A stretch of DNA of 64,000 nt from Psychroflexus torquis ATCC 700755 (GTDB lineage: Bacteria; Bacteroidota; Bacteroidia; Flavobacteriales; Flavobacteriaceae), in the NCBI RefSeq assembly GCF_000153485.2, contig NC_018721.1:2418001-2482000 (forward strand), in the 5' to 3' direction. The notes beneath the pieces are model-generated. The model was not told the origin of the DNA. It was given only the letters and a program-made list of their open reading frames with translations, and searched no databases. This document shows positions 17,309 through 26,807 of the stretch, piece after piece. A program made the translations under genes and the position numbers. Numbering within the stretch: position 1 is the first letter of the stretch; each line of letters starts with the position of its first letter.

Positions 17309-19168
17309 ATGGAAACCACAATTAAACCAGCTTATCAAAAAGAATTATTTGGACACCCAGCAGGTCTTTATATTTTATTTTTTACAGAACTATGGGAACG
17401 CTTTTCCTACTATGGAATGCGTGCCATACTTACTCTTTATATGCTAGCGAAGGTCAGTTCAGATAATCCTGGTTTAGGTTGGGAGGAAGGCAAAGCTTTG
17501 GCTACTTATGGGTGGTATACAATGCTCGTTTATGTGGTGTCTATTCCTGGAGGAATTATCGCTGATAAAATTTTAGGTCAAAAAATGTCGGTGATGATTG
17601 GAGGATGGTTTCTCGTCGCAGGCCATGGAGTCTTATCTATTGAACAAGATTGGGCATTTTTCAGTGGCTTACTCCTTATTGTCCTTGGTGTGGGTATGCT
17701 AAAACCCAATATATCTACGATGGTAGGTGGACTCTATAAAGAAGGAGATGCTAGAAGAGACAAAGGCTTTTCCATTTTCTATATCGGTATAAACGTTGGG
17801 GCTGCTATTGCTGCTATTTTAGTAGGATTGGTTGCTAAAGAATATGGATGGCATTATGGCTTTGGCCTAGCCGCTATCGGTATGGTGATAGGCCAGTTGG
17901 TTTACATTTATGGACAAAAATATTTGACCCATGTTGGAAATAAACCTGACCCAGATTCTACCGAAGAAGCCTCTGTTTCTATTAAAGAGATTTTTCAAAG
18001 AATGCTGTCTACCAAAAAATCCTTAATTGTTTTAATTTTGCTACTGGCTATTTCTTTTGTAATTCCCCTCCAATTTATGGAAAGCGAAGTGACGGCTTAT
18101 ATCGTTTTCTTTATTTTTCTATCTGTTGTAGTTGGGTTTATGATGACCGTTTATGAAGATCTTAATGGTAATGTAGAGAAAGATAGGTTCATTGTCTTAC
18201 TTCTATCTTTTTTGATCGTCATTGTTTTCTGGGGAGCTTTTGAACAAGCAGGGGGCTTATTAAATATTTATGCTCAACAAAAAACAGATAGATTTTTACC
18301 TGTTTTTGACTACACAGTTCCTGCTGCGTTTTTTCAATCTTTAAATCCTACTTATATCATTTTATTTGGTATTCCAGTCGCTTTATTCTGGGCTTGGATG
18401 AAAAGGCGTGGAAAGGAAGCCTCTTCTATATTTAAGATGGCTATTGGTGTTATCATTATGGGACTTGGCTTTTTCTTTATGGTATTTGCTACTTTAGATT
18501 ATCAAGCCAACGGTGAAGCGGCAATCTATTGGCTTATTTTTGCGTATTTACTTCACACTATTGGAGAGCTTTCTGCATCTCCAGTAGCGCTTTCTTTTAT
18601 CACAAAGTTAGCTCCGTTACGCTATGGAGCACTTATGATGGGGTTATACTTTGCTGCAACTGGTTTAGGAAACAAAGTTGCTGGAATTATAGGTGAATCC
18701 TCTCGAGCTGAAAGCATAACTGTTGTACTTAAAGCAGATCAAGATCAGCTAATGCGTTTTGTTCCGAATCATGAAACAGATAGCATTTTTCAAAAAAATA
18801 AAGCTTTTACACTAGAAACTCAACTTTATAAAAATGCCTCTGATGAAGTTATTTTTGAAGAAGTAAATACAGATGAAAAAATAAATTCGCTATTTGCTTT
18901 TGAAGAAGAAGGATCAAAATCAGAGTTAATGGATAGGATAGAGCCTTATGAAGCTTCTGTAGATGATAAGTTATTGACCTACTTAAAATTTGACTATAAA
19001 GACGGTCGTTATGTAGGTAGAGTAGACGTTGATCAATTTCAAACAGATCTTGAGTTTAAAACCTTTATGGGGATTATTATCTTTACAGTAGCCTTTGGGG
19101 TTTTAGTTATTTTAGGCTCTAGTTTAATACAGCTATTATATGTATATTTAGATTATGAACATAGATAA
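17309..19168 (+). CDS. POT-family peptide:H+ symporter, C-terminus replaced by IS-encoded codons
   Basis: 619 residues as it now reads. PTR2 signatures are clear: LWERFSYYGMRAILTLYM, GLYKEGDARRDKGFSIFY and IGINVGAAIAAILVG. At least 12 membrane segments and a large insertion (about 470-580) before the last helix are present. An IS1595-family element is inserted after codon 602 (base 19114). The original 33-codon tail (LLKPLKRLTHGAEE... to DDEIK) lies beyond it at 20204-20305, in frame when the IS and one target copy are removed, giving a 635-residue ancestor. The current tail, GSSLIQLLYVYLDYEHR, comes from the element and keeps the last helix hydrophobic, so the transporter may still work. Confidence 0.9.
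   Translation: METTIKPAYQKELFGHPAGLYILFFTELWERFSYYGMRAILTLYMLAKVSSDNPGLGWEEGKALATYGWYTMLVYVVSIPGGIIADKILGQKMSVMIGGWFLVAGHGVLSIEQDWAFFSGLLLIVLGVGMLKPNISTMVGGLYKEGDARRDKGFSIFYIGINVGAAIAAILVGLVAKEYGWHYGFGLAAIGMVIGQLVYIYGQKYLTHVGNKPDPDSTEEASVSIKEIFQRMLSTKKSLIVLILLLAISFVIPLQFMESEVTAYIVFFIFLSVVVGFMMTVYEDLNGNVEKDRFIVLLLSFLIVIVFWGAFEQAGGLLNIYAQQKTDRFLPVFDYTVPAAFFQSLNPTYIILFGIPVALFWAWMKRRGKEASSIFKMAIGVIIMGLGFFFMVFATLDYQANGEAAIYWLIFAYLLHTIGELSASPVALSFITKLAPLRYGALMMGLYFAATGLGNKVAGIIGESSRAESITVVLKADQDQLMRFVPNHETDSIFQKNKAFTLETQLYKNASDEVIFEEVNTDEKINSLFAFEEEGSKSELMDRIEPYEASVDDKLLTYLKFDYKDGRYVGRVDVDQFQTDLEFKTFMGIIIFTVAFGVLVILGSSLIQLLYVYLDYEHR
19107..19114. repeat. Target-site duplication, left copy
   Basis: TTATTTTA directly abuts the IS left end and recurs at 20196-20203 directly after the right end. 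The 8-bp length is that expected for IS1595-family insertion. Confidence 0.9.
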
Positions 19169-20195
19169 TCTAAAAGAGGAAATACTATCACTATCCACTC
19201 TAGATCGTGATAATCTGTTAAAGGATATTACAGATTCACTTGAGCATAATCAATTGGTTGAGCGGGCTTCCCGTCGCCATATTTTAGATAATAAAATGGG
19301 CGGATGCCCACATTGTTTACATGAAAAATATGTTCGTTTTGGAGTTGACAAAGGCTCGCAGCGCTATAAGTGCAAGTCTTGCAATAGAAGCTTTACTGAA
19401 TATACTGGCACTTGGATGGCGGGACTTCAAAGAAAGGATATGATTTCATCTTATTTAAGTCTTATGGTTCAAGAAAAAAGTTTAGATAAAATAAGTTCAG
19501 AATTAGGCATCAATAAAAAGACAGCCTTTGATTGGCGTCATAAGATATTAGCTTCATTCGATACTAAAAATGACGATGACCAAGACAACTTTACAGGTAT
19601 TACAGAGAGTGACGAAACCTTTTTCCTAAGATCAGAAAAAGGTATGGAGGTAAAAGATAGGGAATCAAGAAAAAGAGGCGGTAAGTCTAAAAAGAGAGGT
19701 ATAAGTAAAGATCAAGTTGCGGTAATTGTAACACAGGATAGAAAATCAACATTAGACCTTAGCGTGGCTAAACTCGGTCGAATAGGAAAAGTAGATATAG
19801 AAAATGCTATCGGTAAACGTGTTATAAAGGATATAACCATATTGTGTAGCGATGCCCATCACAGTTATAAAGGGTTTGCCAAAGATAGCGAAACAGAGTT
19901 CCACATCGTAAATGCATCAAAAGGAGAAAGAGTAAAAGGAAAGTATCACATACAACACGTTAATTCTACTCACAATAGAGTTAAAAAATGGATTGAAAAT
20001 ACCTTTTGGGGAGTATCAACAAAATATCTACAACAATATATGAATTGGTATCGAATAAAGGAAAATATAAAGTCTAGAAGCGATAGAGCCAACGCCTTTG
20101 TGGAAGAAACAATTGCTCTAGGTACATTGAAACGGTATAATCAAATCGAATCTAGATATGAAAACTTAATATCAACGCAGACCTAAACTAGAGCC
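19115..20195 (+). mobile_element. IS1595-family insertion sequence (ISXO2-like), 1081 bp
   Basis: The left end GGCTCTAGTTTA (19115-19126) is inverted exactly at the right end TAAACTAGAGCC (20184-20195). It is bracketed by a perfect 8-bp direct repeat TTATTTTA. It encodes one complete transposase. The undamaged ends and duplication indicate a recent, probably still mobile insertion into the POT transporter gene. Confidence 0.93.
19155..20186 (+). CDS. IS1595-family transposase
   Basis: 343 residues. An N-terminal zinc ribbon (GGCPHCLHEKY ... YKCKSCNRSF) is followed by a helix-turn-helix (LDKISSELGINKKTAFDWRHK) and the ISXO2-like catalytic domain: ITESDETFF (first Asp), LCSDAHHSYKGF (second Asp) and HVNSTHNRVKKWIENTFWGV (third position Asn or Glu), then KYLQQYMNWYR. 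The start lies 40 bp inside the element and overlaps the disrupted transporter's new stop codon. It appears intact. Confidence 0.93.
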   Translation: MNIDNLKEEILSLSTLDRDNLLKDITDSLEHNQLVERASRRHILDNKMGGCPHCLHEKYVRFGVDKGSQRYKCKSCNRSFTEYTGTWMAGLQRKDMISSYLSLMVQEKSLDKISSELGINKKTAFDWRHKILASFDTKNDDDQDNFTGITESDETFFLRSEKGMEVKDRESRKRGGKSKKRGISKDQVAVIVTQDRKSTLDLSVAKLGRIGKVDIENAIGKRVIKDITILCSDAHHSYKGFAKDSETEFHIVNASKGERVKGKYHIQHVNSTHNRVKKWIENTFWGVSTKYLQQYMNWYRIKENIKSRSDRANAFVEETIALGTLKRYNQIESRYENLISTQT

Positions 20196-20203
20196 TTATT
20201 TTA
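20196..20203. repeat. Target-site duplication, right copy
   Basis: TTATTTTA, identical to 19107-19114. Confidence 0.9.
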
Positions 20204-20305
20204 CTATTAAAACCATTAAAACGTTTAACCCATGGTGCTGAAGAAAAAGAAGTGGAAGGCCTAGAGGCGGAAGGCTTTGAAATAGCAGATGATGAAATTA
20301 AATAA
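20204..20305 (+). pseudogene. Severed 3' end of the POT transporter gene
   Basis: 33 codons plus TAA, in phase with the transporter when the IS and one duplication copy are removed. They encode LLKPLKRLTHGAEEKEVEG... ending EIADDEIK, the acidic cytoplasmic tail expected in flavobacterial POT proteins. There is no start codon, so it is not translated separately. Confidence 0.88.
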
Positions 20306-20311
20306 AAAGTT

Positions 20312-20851
20312 ATGAAGTACTGGTCTACAGCTATAATGCTCTTTTTTATTACCTCGCTCTCCGCTCAAGTGGAGTGGATGAGTATGAATGAGGCTTTACA
20401 AGCTCAAAAAGATGAACCTAAGAAGATTTTTGCAGATTTTTATACAGACTGGTGTGGGCCTTGTAAAGCCATGGATAAAAATACGTTTGCTCATCCAGAG
20501 GTAGCAAAGTATATCAATATGCATTACTATCCTGTAAAATTTAATGCTGAAGGCACCGAGAAAGTCTTTTATAAAGATTTTGAATATACCAATCCTAACT
20601 TTAAACCCAACCGTAAAGGAAAGCGTAACGCACAGCATTTTTTCGCTAATGCGCTAAAGGTGTCTGCTTATCCAACGGTTGTCTTTTTCGATGAGCAGGC
20701 CAATGTAATCTCACCAGTTGTCGGCTATAAAACCCCCGAGCAATTAGAGCTTTATCTGAAAATGATAGCAACTGGCGCATACAAAGAGTTAACCACTCAG
20801 GAAGCTTGGGAAAATTACCAATCAAAATTTGAAAGTACATTTAAAGATTAA
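20312..20851 (+). CDS. Periplasmic thioredoxin-fold protein
   Basis: 179 residues with a signal peptide (ITSLSAQ). The thioredoxin motif DWCGPCK lies near residues 46-52, and the cis-Pro region AYPTVVFFDE near residue 115. An insertion (NPNFKPNRKGKRNAQHF) sits between them, as in the thioredoxin_7/DUF255-related proteins. It probably reduces or protects periplasmic cysteines. It starts six bases after the ancestral stop of the POT gene, so it was probably the third gene of that operon before the IS entered. It converges with comEC, the 3' ends overlapping by 4 bases. Confidence 0.85.
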   Translation: MKYWSTAIMLFFITSLSAQVEWMSMNEALQAQKDEPKKIFADFYTDWCGPCKAMDKNTFAHPEVAKYINMHYYPVKFNAEGTEKVFYKDFEYTNPNFKPNRKGKRNAQHFFANALKVSAYPTVVFFDEQANVISPVVGYKTPEQLELYLKMIATGAYKELTTQEAWENYQSKFESTFKD

Positions 20852-22908
20852 TCTTTAGGAAATACATAAGCTCCATCTTCCCAAGTGGAATGAAAGGGAA
20901 TACCCAATAGTTGCGCAGAATTTCTCCAACGCTCAATATCAGTCTTATAATTACTTCCATCTGCAATCACTTGTTTAGGCTTTAAATCTTGCAATAATCT
21001 ATCGAAATTGAGATTTGGCGAATCTTTCAAAAGGATATAGGTGGGATCAAAGTTTTCTTTGGGATATACTGGAATGCTATCTAAAACGAATAAAATTTCA
21101 GAAGGATTTATTTCATAACTAGATTTTAATTTTGAAAAATCAATGCGTTTGATTCCTTTCAAAGTTTTGTAATTCTTGAGATGATAAGTCAATTCGGGGG
21201 ACTCTATGTTTTGAGGCTGATCAGAAAATAAAGTCAAATGCGATCCTTTTAAAACCCCTAGTTGAGACTCTCTATAGGTTTGAAAAATAACGATTTCTTC
21301 CTGCTGAATTTGATCTCGGTTTTCGATATAAATATAGAGAAGTAAAGCTACTAGCGATAAATTCAGAATAAAATAGCTTCTAAATTTTTGCTTTGAATCC
21401 CATAGAATTAAGCTAAAAAACAACACTAAGCTGGATATTAAGATCGTTTTTGTAAAGTAGATGTCATTAATAATTAAGCTTTCTTGGGAGGCAATCCAGT
21501 CGACCACCCAAAGGAGTGCATCTAGTGAGCTAGCGTATAGTGATACTAAAGTTTCTGGTAGTAAGTCGAGAAGGCTTAAAGCGATAATAATGACACCTCC
21601 GCCTAAGAGTATCCCTAAACCTGGAAGTATAATAAGATTACTCACCAAAAATAATCCAGGAAACTGATGGAAATAATATAAACTGAGGGGAAGTACGCCG
21701 AGTTGAGCAGTAATAGTCACACTGGTGATATCCCAAACTTTTTTGTCCAGATAATAACGAGGGCTGTAAAGTTTAGATAGTCTTGGCTGAAGAATAACAA
21801 TGCTGATAACAGCCATGTAACTTAATTGAAAACCGACCTGAAAGATGAGATAAGGATTAATCATAATCAAAAAAAAAGCCGATAAAGCCAAGGTGTTTAT
21901 GGCGCTTGTTTTCCGTCTATAGTTTAGGGCTATGCTTAAAAAAGAAAACATGACTGCTGCTCTCAACACCGAAGGTGTATAACCGGCAAGTGTGGCAAAA
22001 CCCCAAATACCAATAAGAACCAGACTATTTCTTAATACTCTACCATAGCGAAGACTTAAAAGACCTTTGGTTATAAATTGTAAAATGATGAGGATAATAC
22101 CCACATGCAATCCCGAGACAGCTAAAATATGAACCACTCCAGCTTTAGAAAACTGGTCATAGGTTTCTGGATCTATATCTTGTTTTTGGCCAAGCAAAAG
22201 GGCCTGTATGATACCCAATTGTGCTTTGCTGAAGTCATGCTTCTGGAGCGAATTTTGAATGGTGGATCTTATTTTTTCACCAAAAGCTAAAAAGCTAAAT
22301 CCTGCTTCTTTTTCGATGAGTAAGTGATTGTATTCGGTAGATATAAAATGACTCATCTGCTGAGTAGCCATGTAGTCTTTATAATTAAATTGTTGAGGAT
22401 TTTGAGGATTCTTAAAAAGTTGCATTTGTCCAAAACCTGAAACCATAGAGTTCGCAGGTAAATTTGAATCATGACGTTTTGAAATTTGTAATAAGACTTT
22501 CCCCTCATATGGCTTAGAATTAATGGACTGTATCTGGAGCTCAAACTTGTCCTTAAAAGCATTGGATTTTAAAGCTTTGATTATACGACCTTGGAATATA
22601 ACAGGATTTTGTAAAGTAGAGTCAATAGTTATGAGTCTGCTATAATGAGAATCTTGATGCTTAGGTAGGTGTATTTTGGTATTAAGAAACCCTATTGATA
22701 TTAAAAATAAAAGAGAAACAGCAGTGAATAGCAGTTTTGTTGCAGGGAATCGTCTTGCCACAAAAAAGCTCATTAAAAAGAGAAGAAATAGTACTAAGGT
22801 GAGAGTTATATAAAGAGAAAAATCTAGTCCAATTTCAAAAAAACCAATCCAACTTCCCAACAAGAAAACCGTGCATATTTGCAAAACCGGAAGATTGGGG
22901 TACTTCAT
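20848..22908 (-). CDS. comEC: ComEC/Rec2-family DNA uptake channel protein
   Basis: 686 residues with many membrane segments. A DUF4131-type N-terminal region (about 1-180) is followed by the Competence domain (about 210-490) with SKAGVVHILAVSGLHVGIIL, the diagnostic block. The C-terminal part (about 500-686) is short and lacks a complete metallo-beta-lactamase domain with HxHxDH, a common feature in Bacteroidota. ComEC carries single-stranded DNA over the inner membrane in natural transformation. It follows the C40 peptidase gene after 17 nt, apparently as the last gene of the wza-wzc operon. Confidence 0.9.
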   Translation of the reverse strand: MKYPNLPVLQICTVFLLGSWIGFFEIGLDFSLYITLTLVLFLLFLMSFFVARRFPATKLLFTAVSLLFLISIGFLNTKIHLPKHQDSHYSRLITIDSTLQNPVIFQGRIIKALKSNAFKDKFELQIQSINSKPYEGKVLLQISKRHDSNLPANSMVSGFGQMQLFKNPQNPQQFNYKDYMATQQMSHFISTEYNHLLIEKEAGFSFLAFGEKIRSTIQNSLQKHDFSKAQLGIIQALLLGQKQDIDPETYDQFSKAGVVHILAVSGLHVGIILIILQFITKGLLSLRYGRVLRNSLVLIGIWGFATLAGYTPSVLRAAVMFSFLSIALNYRRKTSAINTLALSAFFLIMINPYLIFQVGFQLSYMAVISIVILQPRLSKLYSPRYYLDKKVWDITSVTITAQLGVLPLSLYYFHQFPGLFLVSNLIILPGLGILLGGGVIIIALSLLDLLPETLVSLYASSLDALLWVVDWIASQESLIINDIYFTKTILISSLVLFFSLILWDSKQKFRSYFILNLSLVALLLYIYIENRDQIQQEEIVIFQTYRESQLGVLKGSHLTLFSDQPQNIESPELTYHLKNYKTLKGIKRIDFSKLKSSYEINPSEILFVLDSIPVYPKENFDPTYILLKDSPNLNFDRLLQDLKPKQVIADGSNYKTDIERWRNSAQLLGIPFHSTWEDGAYVFPKD

Positions 22909-22925
22909 CTTTTAAAATTCTTAAC

Positions 22926-23468
22926 TTAATTTACCACTCGCATGCTTTTTACATAATTTTTTTTCCAAAACGGATTGTTGATAGAGGAAATCATAACTCC
23001 TCTGGAGCTAGAGGAATGAATAAAATCAATCGTTTCTGGTGTTTTTTTGACTACCAATCCTACATGGTTAATTCTCCTCCTGTTTTTGGAAATTTTAAAA
23101 AAGACGAGGTCTCCAACGTTTACGTGCTTTAGCTTTAATTTCTTTCCCGTCTTGGACATGTCCCTAGAGGTTCTTGGTAACTCTATTCCATATTGCATAA
23201 AAGAGAGCTGTATTAACCCAGAGCAATCCATTCCAGCAGAAGTTGTTCCTCCATATTTATAAGGTGTGCCTATGTATCTTTTAGAATAATCGACAACATT
23301 TTGGATCGTATTAGACCTTTTAAGCTCAGCTTGTTGAACTCGTTTTGAGCTACCGCAAGAACTTAAGACTGCTATAAAAATTAAAGACAATAAAAGATTG
23401 TATTTAATTTTTATAAAAACAGCACTACCAGAATTTCCAAAACTTCTTTTTTGAAGGCGTTTCGCCAT
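22926..23468 (-). CDS. NlpC/P60 (C40) cell-wall peptidase, probably a lipoprotein
   Basis: 180 residues from ATG 23468. The catalytic Cys block is MDCSGLIQLSFMQYG, the His is in INHVGLVV, and the third residue is the HSSSSRGV region. A lipobox (LIFIAVLSSCG) suggests attachment to a membrane. The start is uncertain. ATG 23468 lies 44 nt inside wzc and would put 20 unusual residues before the signal sequence. The natural lipoprotein start (KIKYNLLLSL) has only ATA at 23414 or ATT at 23408. Endopeptidases of this class cut peptidoglycan stem peptides; with wza-wzc it may open the wall for the export machine. Confidence 0.82.
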   Translation of the reverse strand: MAKRLQKRSFGNSGSAVFIKIKYNLLLSLIFIAVLSSCGSSKRVQQAELKRSNTIQNVVDYSKRYIGTPYKYGGTTSAGMDCSGLIQLSFMQYGIELPRTSRDMSKTGKKLKLKHVNVGDLVFFKISKNRRRINHVGLVVKKTPETIDFIHSSSSRGVMISSINNPFWKKNYVKSMRVVN

Positions 23469-25848
23469 AAGCGTAACCATAACCATAGGCATAACCATAA
23501 GTATAACCATATTTATAAGCACTAATTCCTGATTCAGGTAAACCATTTATTATAAGACCAATGTTTATTAATTTTTTATCTTTATGGTATTCATTAATAT
23601 GAGGCATCAACCTAATATCAGTAAGACCTGCTCTTGTTACGTATAATGTAGAATTAGCAAATTTAGAAATTAAAGCTGTATCGGTTACCAAAATAGTTGG
23701 AGCAGTATCTATAACTATATAATCATACTCAGCCTTTGCGGCATTAATCATTTCTTCGAAGCGCTCGCTCATAAGTAACTCAGCTGGGTTTGGAGGAATT
23801 TGGCCAGAAAGTATAATATCCAATTTGGAATTTTTCATTCGATTTTTTAAAATCAAATCCTCAAATCCTACGGAATCATCATACAAGAAATTTGTGACAC
23901 CAATATGATTTTTATTAAGGTCTAAATAATTGTGTAGTTGCGGATTTCTTAAGTCACATCCTATCAACAAAACTTTTTTACTAGTAAAGACCAAAGTATT
24001 AGCTAAATTTAAAGAAACGAAAGTTTTACCCTCGGCTTTAGTTGTTGATGTTACCATAATCACTTGACCTTCGGGAAGGTTTTTATGATCACTTTTCTTA
24101 GGGTTAAGGTAGTTTAAATTAGTCCTTAAAATTCTGAAAGATTCCGCAACAGCGCTTCTTTCGTTAGATTCGATAATAGTATTTTCTTCCTTTTTTCGCA
24201 GTGGGATTTCTGCCACAATAGGAATATTGGGTAAATAAAATTTTATCTGATCTTTAGATTTTAACTTGGTATCCAGCAAGAATGCTAAAAACAGAATACC
24301 AAAAGGAATTAAAAAACCAATAACCCCGCCCGCTAGCAAAATCACTCTTGATTTAGGGCTTATTGGTGAACCAGGTGTATAGGCAAAATCTACAACCTTA
24401 ATCACTGGTGCAGTAATAGCATTAGACAAAGCAGCTTCTTCTCTTTTCTGAAGCAGAAATAAATACAGTTTTTCTTTAATAACTTGTTGGCGTCGAATAA
24501 CCCTAACCTGCTTTTCTTGTTCCGGAAGTTGTCCAAAATTCCTATTAAAAATCTGCTCCCTATTTTGAATATTATCTAAAGTAATATTCAAGTTTTTGAT
24601 ATACCCATCTATAGTATTAAGGATGTTGTCTCGCAAACGCTTCATTATGCGATTAGCTTCAATAATTAAAGGATTATTTTCTGTTGAAGACATCATAAGT
24701 TTTTGCCGTTCAATAATTTTTTGGTTGTAGGATTCTGTAAAGGTATTGAGGTTTGAGTTGTCTATGCCAATATTCGCAGGTAACAACTCAAATTCATCCT
24801 GATTAAGAATGACTTCCTTAAAACTTTCGGTTAACTCAATTTGGGTTAGAATTTCGTAACGTTTAAGCTCGGCCTGACTGCTTTTATTAATAATTTCTCC
24901 TGCGCTAGTTTCTAGGGTTATTAAGTCGTTTACTTTCTTAAAATCTACCAAACCACTTTCTACGGTGTCCAGTTCATTTACTAAAAAAACAAGTCTTTCA
25001 ATAACAAACTCTTCAGTCCTTTTAGCTACCAAACGTTTGTCTGAAACACCATCTTCGTTAAATTCACTAACCAAAGTATTAAGCACATCTTCATTCTTTT
25101 GTGGATTTTGACCTGATATCGAAATATCCAGAATCTCACTGCCTTCTCCTAGTATATTAATATTGAGACTTCCTGCCAAACTAGCTGCTACACTTTCCTT
25201 ACTTCTTTTAGAGAAACTAAAAGAAGAATTTATAATTGATTTGAGATCTCCATCAAAATTGGGATTAAAATCAATAACGAACCTTTTATCTTCGACATCA
25301 ATAGTATCTCCTGGGTTAAAGCTTTCTCTGAAATTAGTTTCCGGATTATTGAGCTCAAATTTTGTTAGACTTGTGAACGTCACTTCATAACTTCCAGACA
25401 TATCTTTGAAGTCTTTTTCATTTGACCATTTCACCAAAAAAGGGACTTCATTTTTCCAAATTTCTGATATTTTTAGGTTTCCAGACCTAAAGTATGAAAT
25501 TTCTAAGTCCAAATTATTAATGACTTTCTGGGCCATTCTTCTGGACTTAATAACTTCTATTTCGTTCTGAAGGTTTATTCTACTCCAGTCAAAAAGTGGT
25601 GCACTACCCTGTAATCCTGTTAAATCTAAGCCACCTTCATCTTTTAAAATTTTAATTTGGATAGCCGTTTTATAAATGCTAGTTGTGTATCTTAAGTACA
25701 AAAAAGAAACGCTCAAACAAATAAATACCGACACCACAAACCAAGGCCAATATTTTAAATACTGGAATATGATTTGCTTGATGTCCCCTTCACTTTTTAG
25801 TTCTTCTTGGACTGAAGTTGATTGATTTGAATTTATATTTTCAGACAT
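23425..25848 (-). CDS. wzc: Wzc-type polysaccharide co-polymerase with tyrosine autokinase
   Basis: 807 residues from ATG 25848; a TTG three codons earlier is less likely. The Wzz chain-length domain lies between two membrane helices (about 40-60 and 500-520) with coiled-coil in the middle. The cytoplasmic BY-kinase domain follows: Walker A (VTSTTKAEGKTFVSLNLA), Walker A' (LLIGCDLRNPQ) and Walker B (YDYIVIDTAP). The C-terminus is a tyrosine cluster (KYGYTYGYAYGYGYAYGE) that is autophosphorylated in this family. It sets capsule or exopolysaccharide length with Wza, whose gene ends 5 nt upstream. Confidence 0.93.
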   Translation of the reverse strand: MSENINSNQSTSVQEELKSEGDIKQIIFQYLKYWPWFVVSVFICLSVSFLYLRYTTSIYKTAIQIKILKDEGGLDLTGLQGSAPLFDWSRINLQNEIEVIKSRRMAQKVINNLDLEISYFRSGNLKISEIWKNEVPFLVKWSNEKDFKDMSGSYEVTFTSLTKFELNNPETNFRESFNPGDTIDVEDKRFVIDFNPNFDGDLKSIINSSFSFSKRSKESVAASLAGSLNINILGEGSEILDISISGQNPQKNEDVLNTLVSEFNEDGVSDKRLVAKRTEEFVIERLVFLVNELDTVESGLVDFKKVNDLITLETSAGEIINKSSQAELKRYEILTQIELTESFKEVILNQDEFELLPANIGIDNSNLNTFTESYNQKIIERQKLMMSSTENNPLIIEANRIMKRLRDNILNTIDGYIKNLNITLDNIQNREQIFNRNFGQLPEQEKQVRVIRRQQVIKEKLYLFLLQKREEAALSNAITAPVIKVVDFAYTPGSPISPKSRVILLAGGVIGFLIPFGILFLAFLLDTKLKSKDQIKFYLPNIPIVAEIPLRKKEENTIIESNERSAVAESFRILRTNLNYLNPKKSDHKNLPEGQVIMVTSTTKAEGKTFVSLNLANTLVFTSKKVLLIGCDLRNPQLHNYLDLNKNHIGVTNFLYDDSVGFEDLILKNRMKNSKLDIILSGQIPPNPAELLMSERFEEMINAAKAEYDYIVIDTAPTILVTDTALISKFANSTLYVTRAGLTDIRLMPHINEYHKDKKLINIGLIINGLPESGISAYKYGYTYGYAYGYGYAYGETPSKKKFWKFW

Positions 25849-25853
25849 AGTTA

Positions 25854-26618
25854 TCAACGAGTAATTAAGAGGGTTAGAGTAGTAAGAATTGAAACCACAG
25901 AAAGTACAGTACCAATATTAGTTATGAAACCAGCAGAAGCGATTTGTGGCTTGTTAGGTTCCACGTAAATAATGTCGTTTGGTTTTACATAGGCATACTC
26001 AGTATTCATCCAATCAGTTTTGGTCATATCTATACGTTTTACAACTCGTTCTCCTTCAAGCTGCCTTATAATTAAAATATTTTCACGTTTTCCTCTTATA
26101 CCAAGACCGCCAGCCATACCAAATGCCTGTTGTAAAGTAATGTTTTCTTCAGTTGTTTCGTAAGTTCCTGGATTATTTACTTCTCCTTCAAACGTAAATT
26201 TAAAGTTAATTATTCTTACACGAACAGTTGGATTTGTAATAAACTCTTTTAACAATTCTTCTAGATATAATTCTAATTCTTGAGTATTTTTTCCTCCTGC
26301 TTCAATTCTACCCAGTTGGGGGAAGTTTATTTTACCATCGCTATTTACCATATACCCTATCAATTTTAACATTTCAATATTTTGGATTTGCTGTTGATTA
26401 TTTCCTCCAGTGTTAAATTTATAGGGCGCTACACTTTCAGGATTTAATGCGGCAACTTCAATATTTAAAATATCATTAATCTGAATTTTATTATGTGAAT
26501 AGACATCAGGAACTGGTTCTAAGTCTTGATTATCAATATCTTGATAATAAACAATTTCTTTAGTCGTAGTACAGCCTATGATTAAAAAAGGGATAAAAAG
26601 GATGATTAATTTTTTCAT
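25854..26618 (-). CDS. wza: Wza-type polysaccharide export lipoprotein
   Basis: 254 residues. A lipobox (FLIIGCTTT) is followed by the polysaccharide export (Poly_export) domain (IQINDILNIEVAALNPES) and a SLBB domain (about 135-200; FEGEVNNPGTYETTEENITL). A C-terminal membrane helix follows (about 232-250), as in many Bacteroidota Wza proteins. It forms the outer-membrane channel for capsule or exopolysaccharide and pairs with Wzc, the next gene. It is divergent from the CapD-like gene, with a 189-nt intergenic space. Confidence 0.92.
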   Translation of the reverse strand: MKKLIILFIPFLIIGCTTTKEIVYYQDIDNQDLEPVPDVYSHNKIQINDILNIEVAALNPESVAPYKFNTGGNNQQQIQNIEMLKLIGYMVNSDGKINFPQLGRIEAGGKNTQELELYLEELLKEFITNPTVRVRIINFKFTFEGEVNNPGTYETTEENITLQQAFGMAGGLGIRGKRENILIIRQLEGERVVKRIDMTKTDWMNTEYAYVKPNDIIYVEPNKPQIASAGFITNIGTVLSVVSILTTLTLLITR

Positions 26619-26727
26619 TATTAAATGTTAGTCAAAATTTTTACAAATTAAAGTCTTTTTTTTTTAACTTAAAACTCAAGTATGGATTAAAATAGAAAAT
26701 ATTATGTTATTAACTTTTGTACTACAA

Positions 26728-26760
26728 TTTGTTCTGTAATGATTTTAATGATTAAATTTG
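26728..26760 (+). promoter_or_regulatory. Bacteroidota-type promoter for the CapD-like gene
   Basis: TTTG (26728-26731) and TAAATTTG (26753-26760), separated by 21 nt, match TTTG / TAnnTTTG. The ATG is 47 nt downstream. Confidence 0.65.
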
Positions 26761-26807
26761 CTTATGAAAAGTTTAACTAATCTTTCTAAAATAACATTCA
26801 TCAATTT

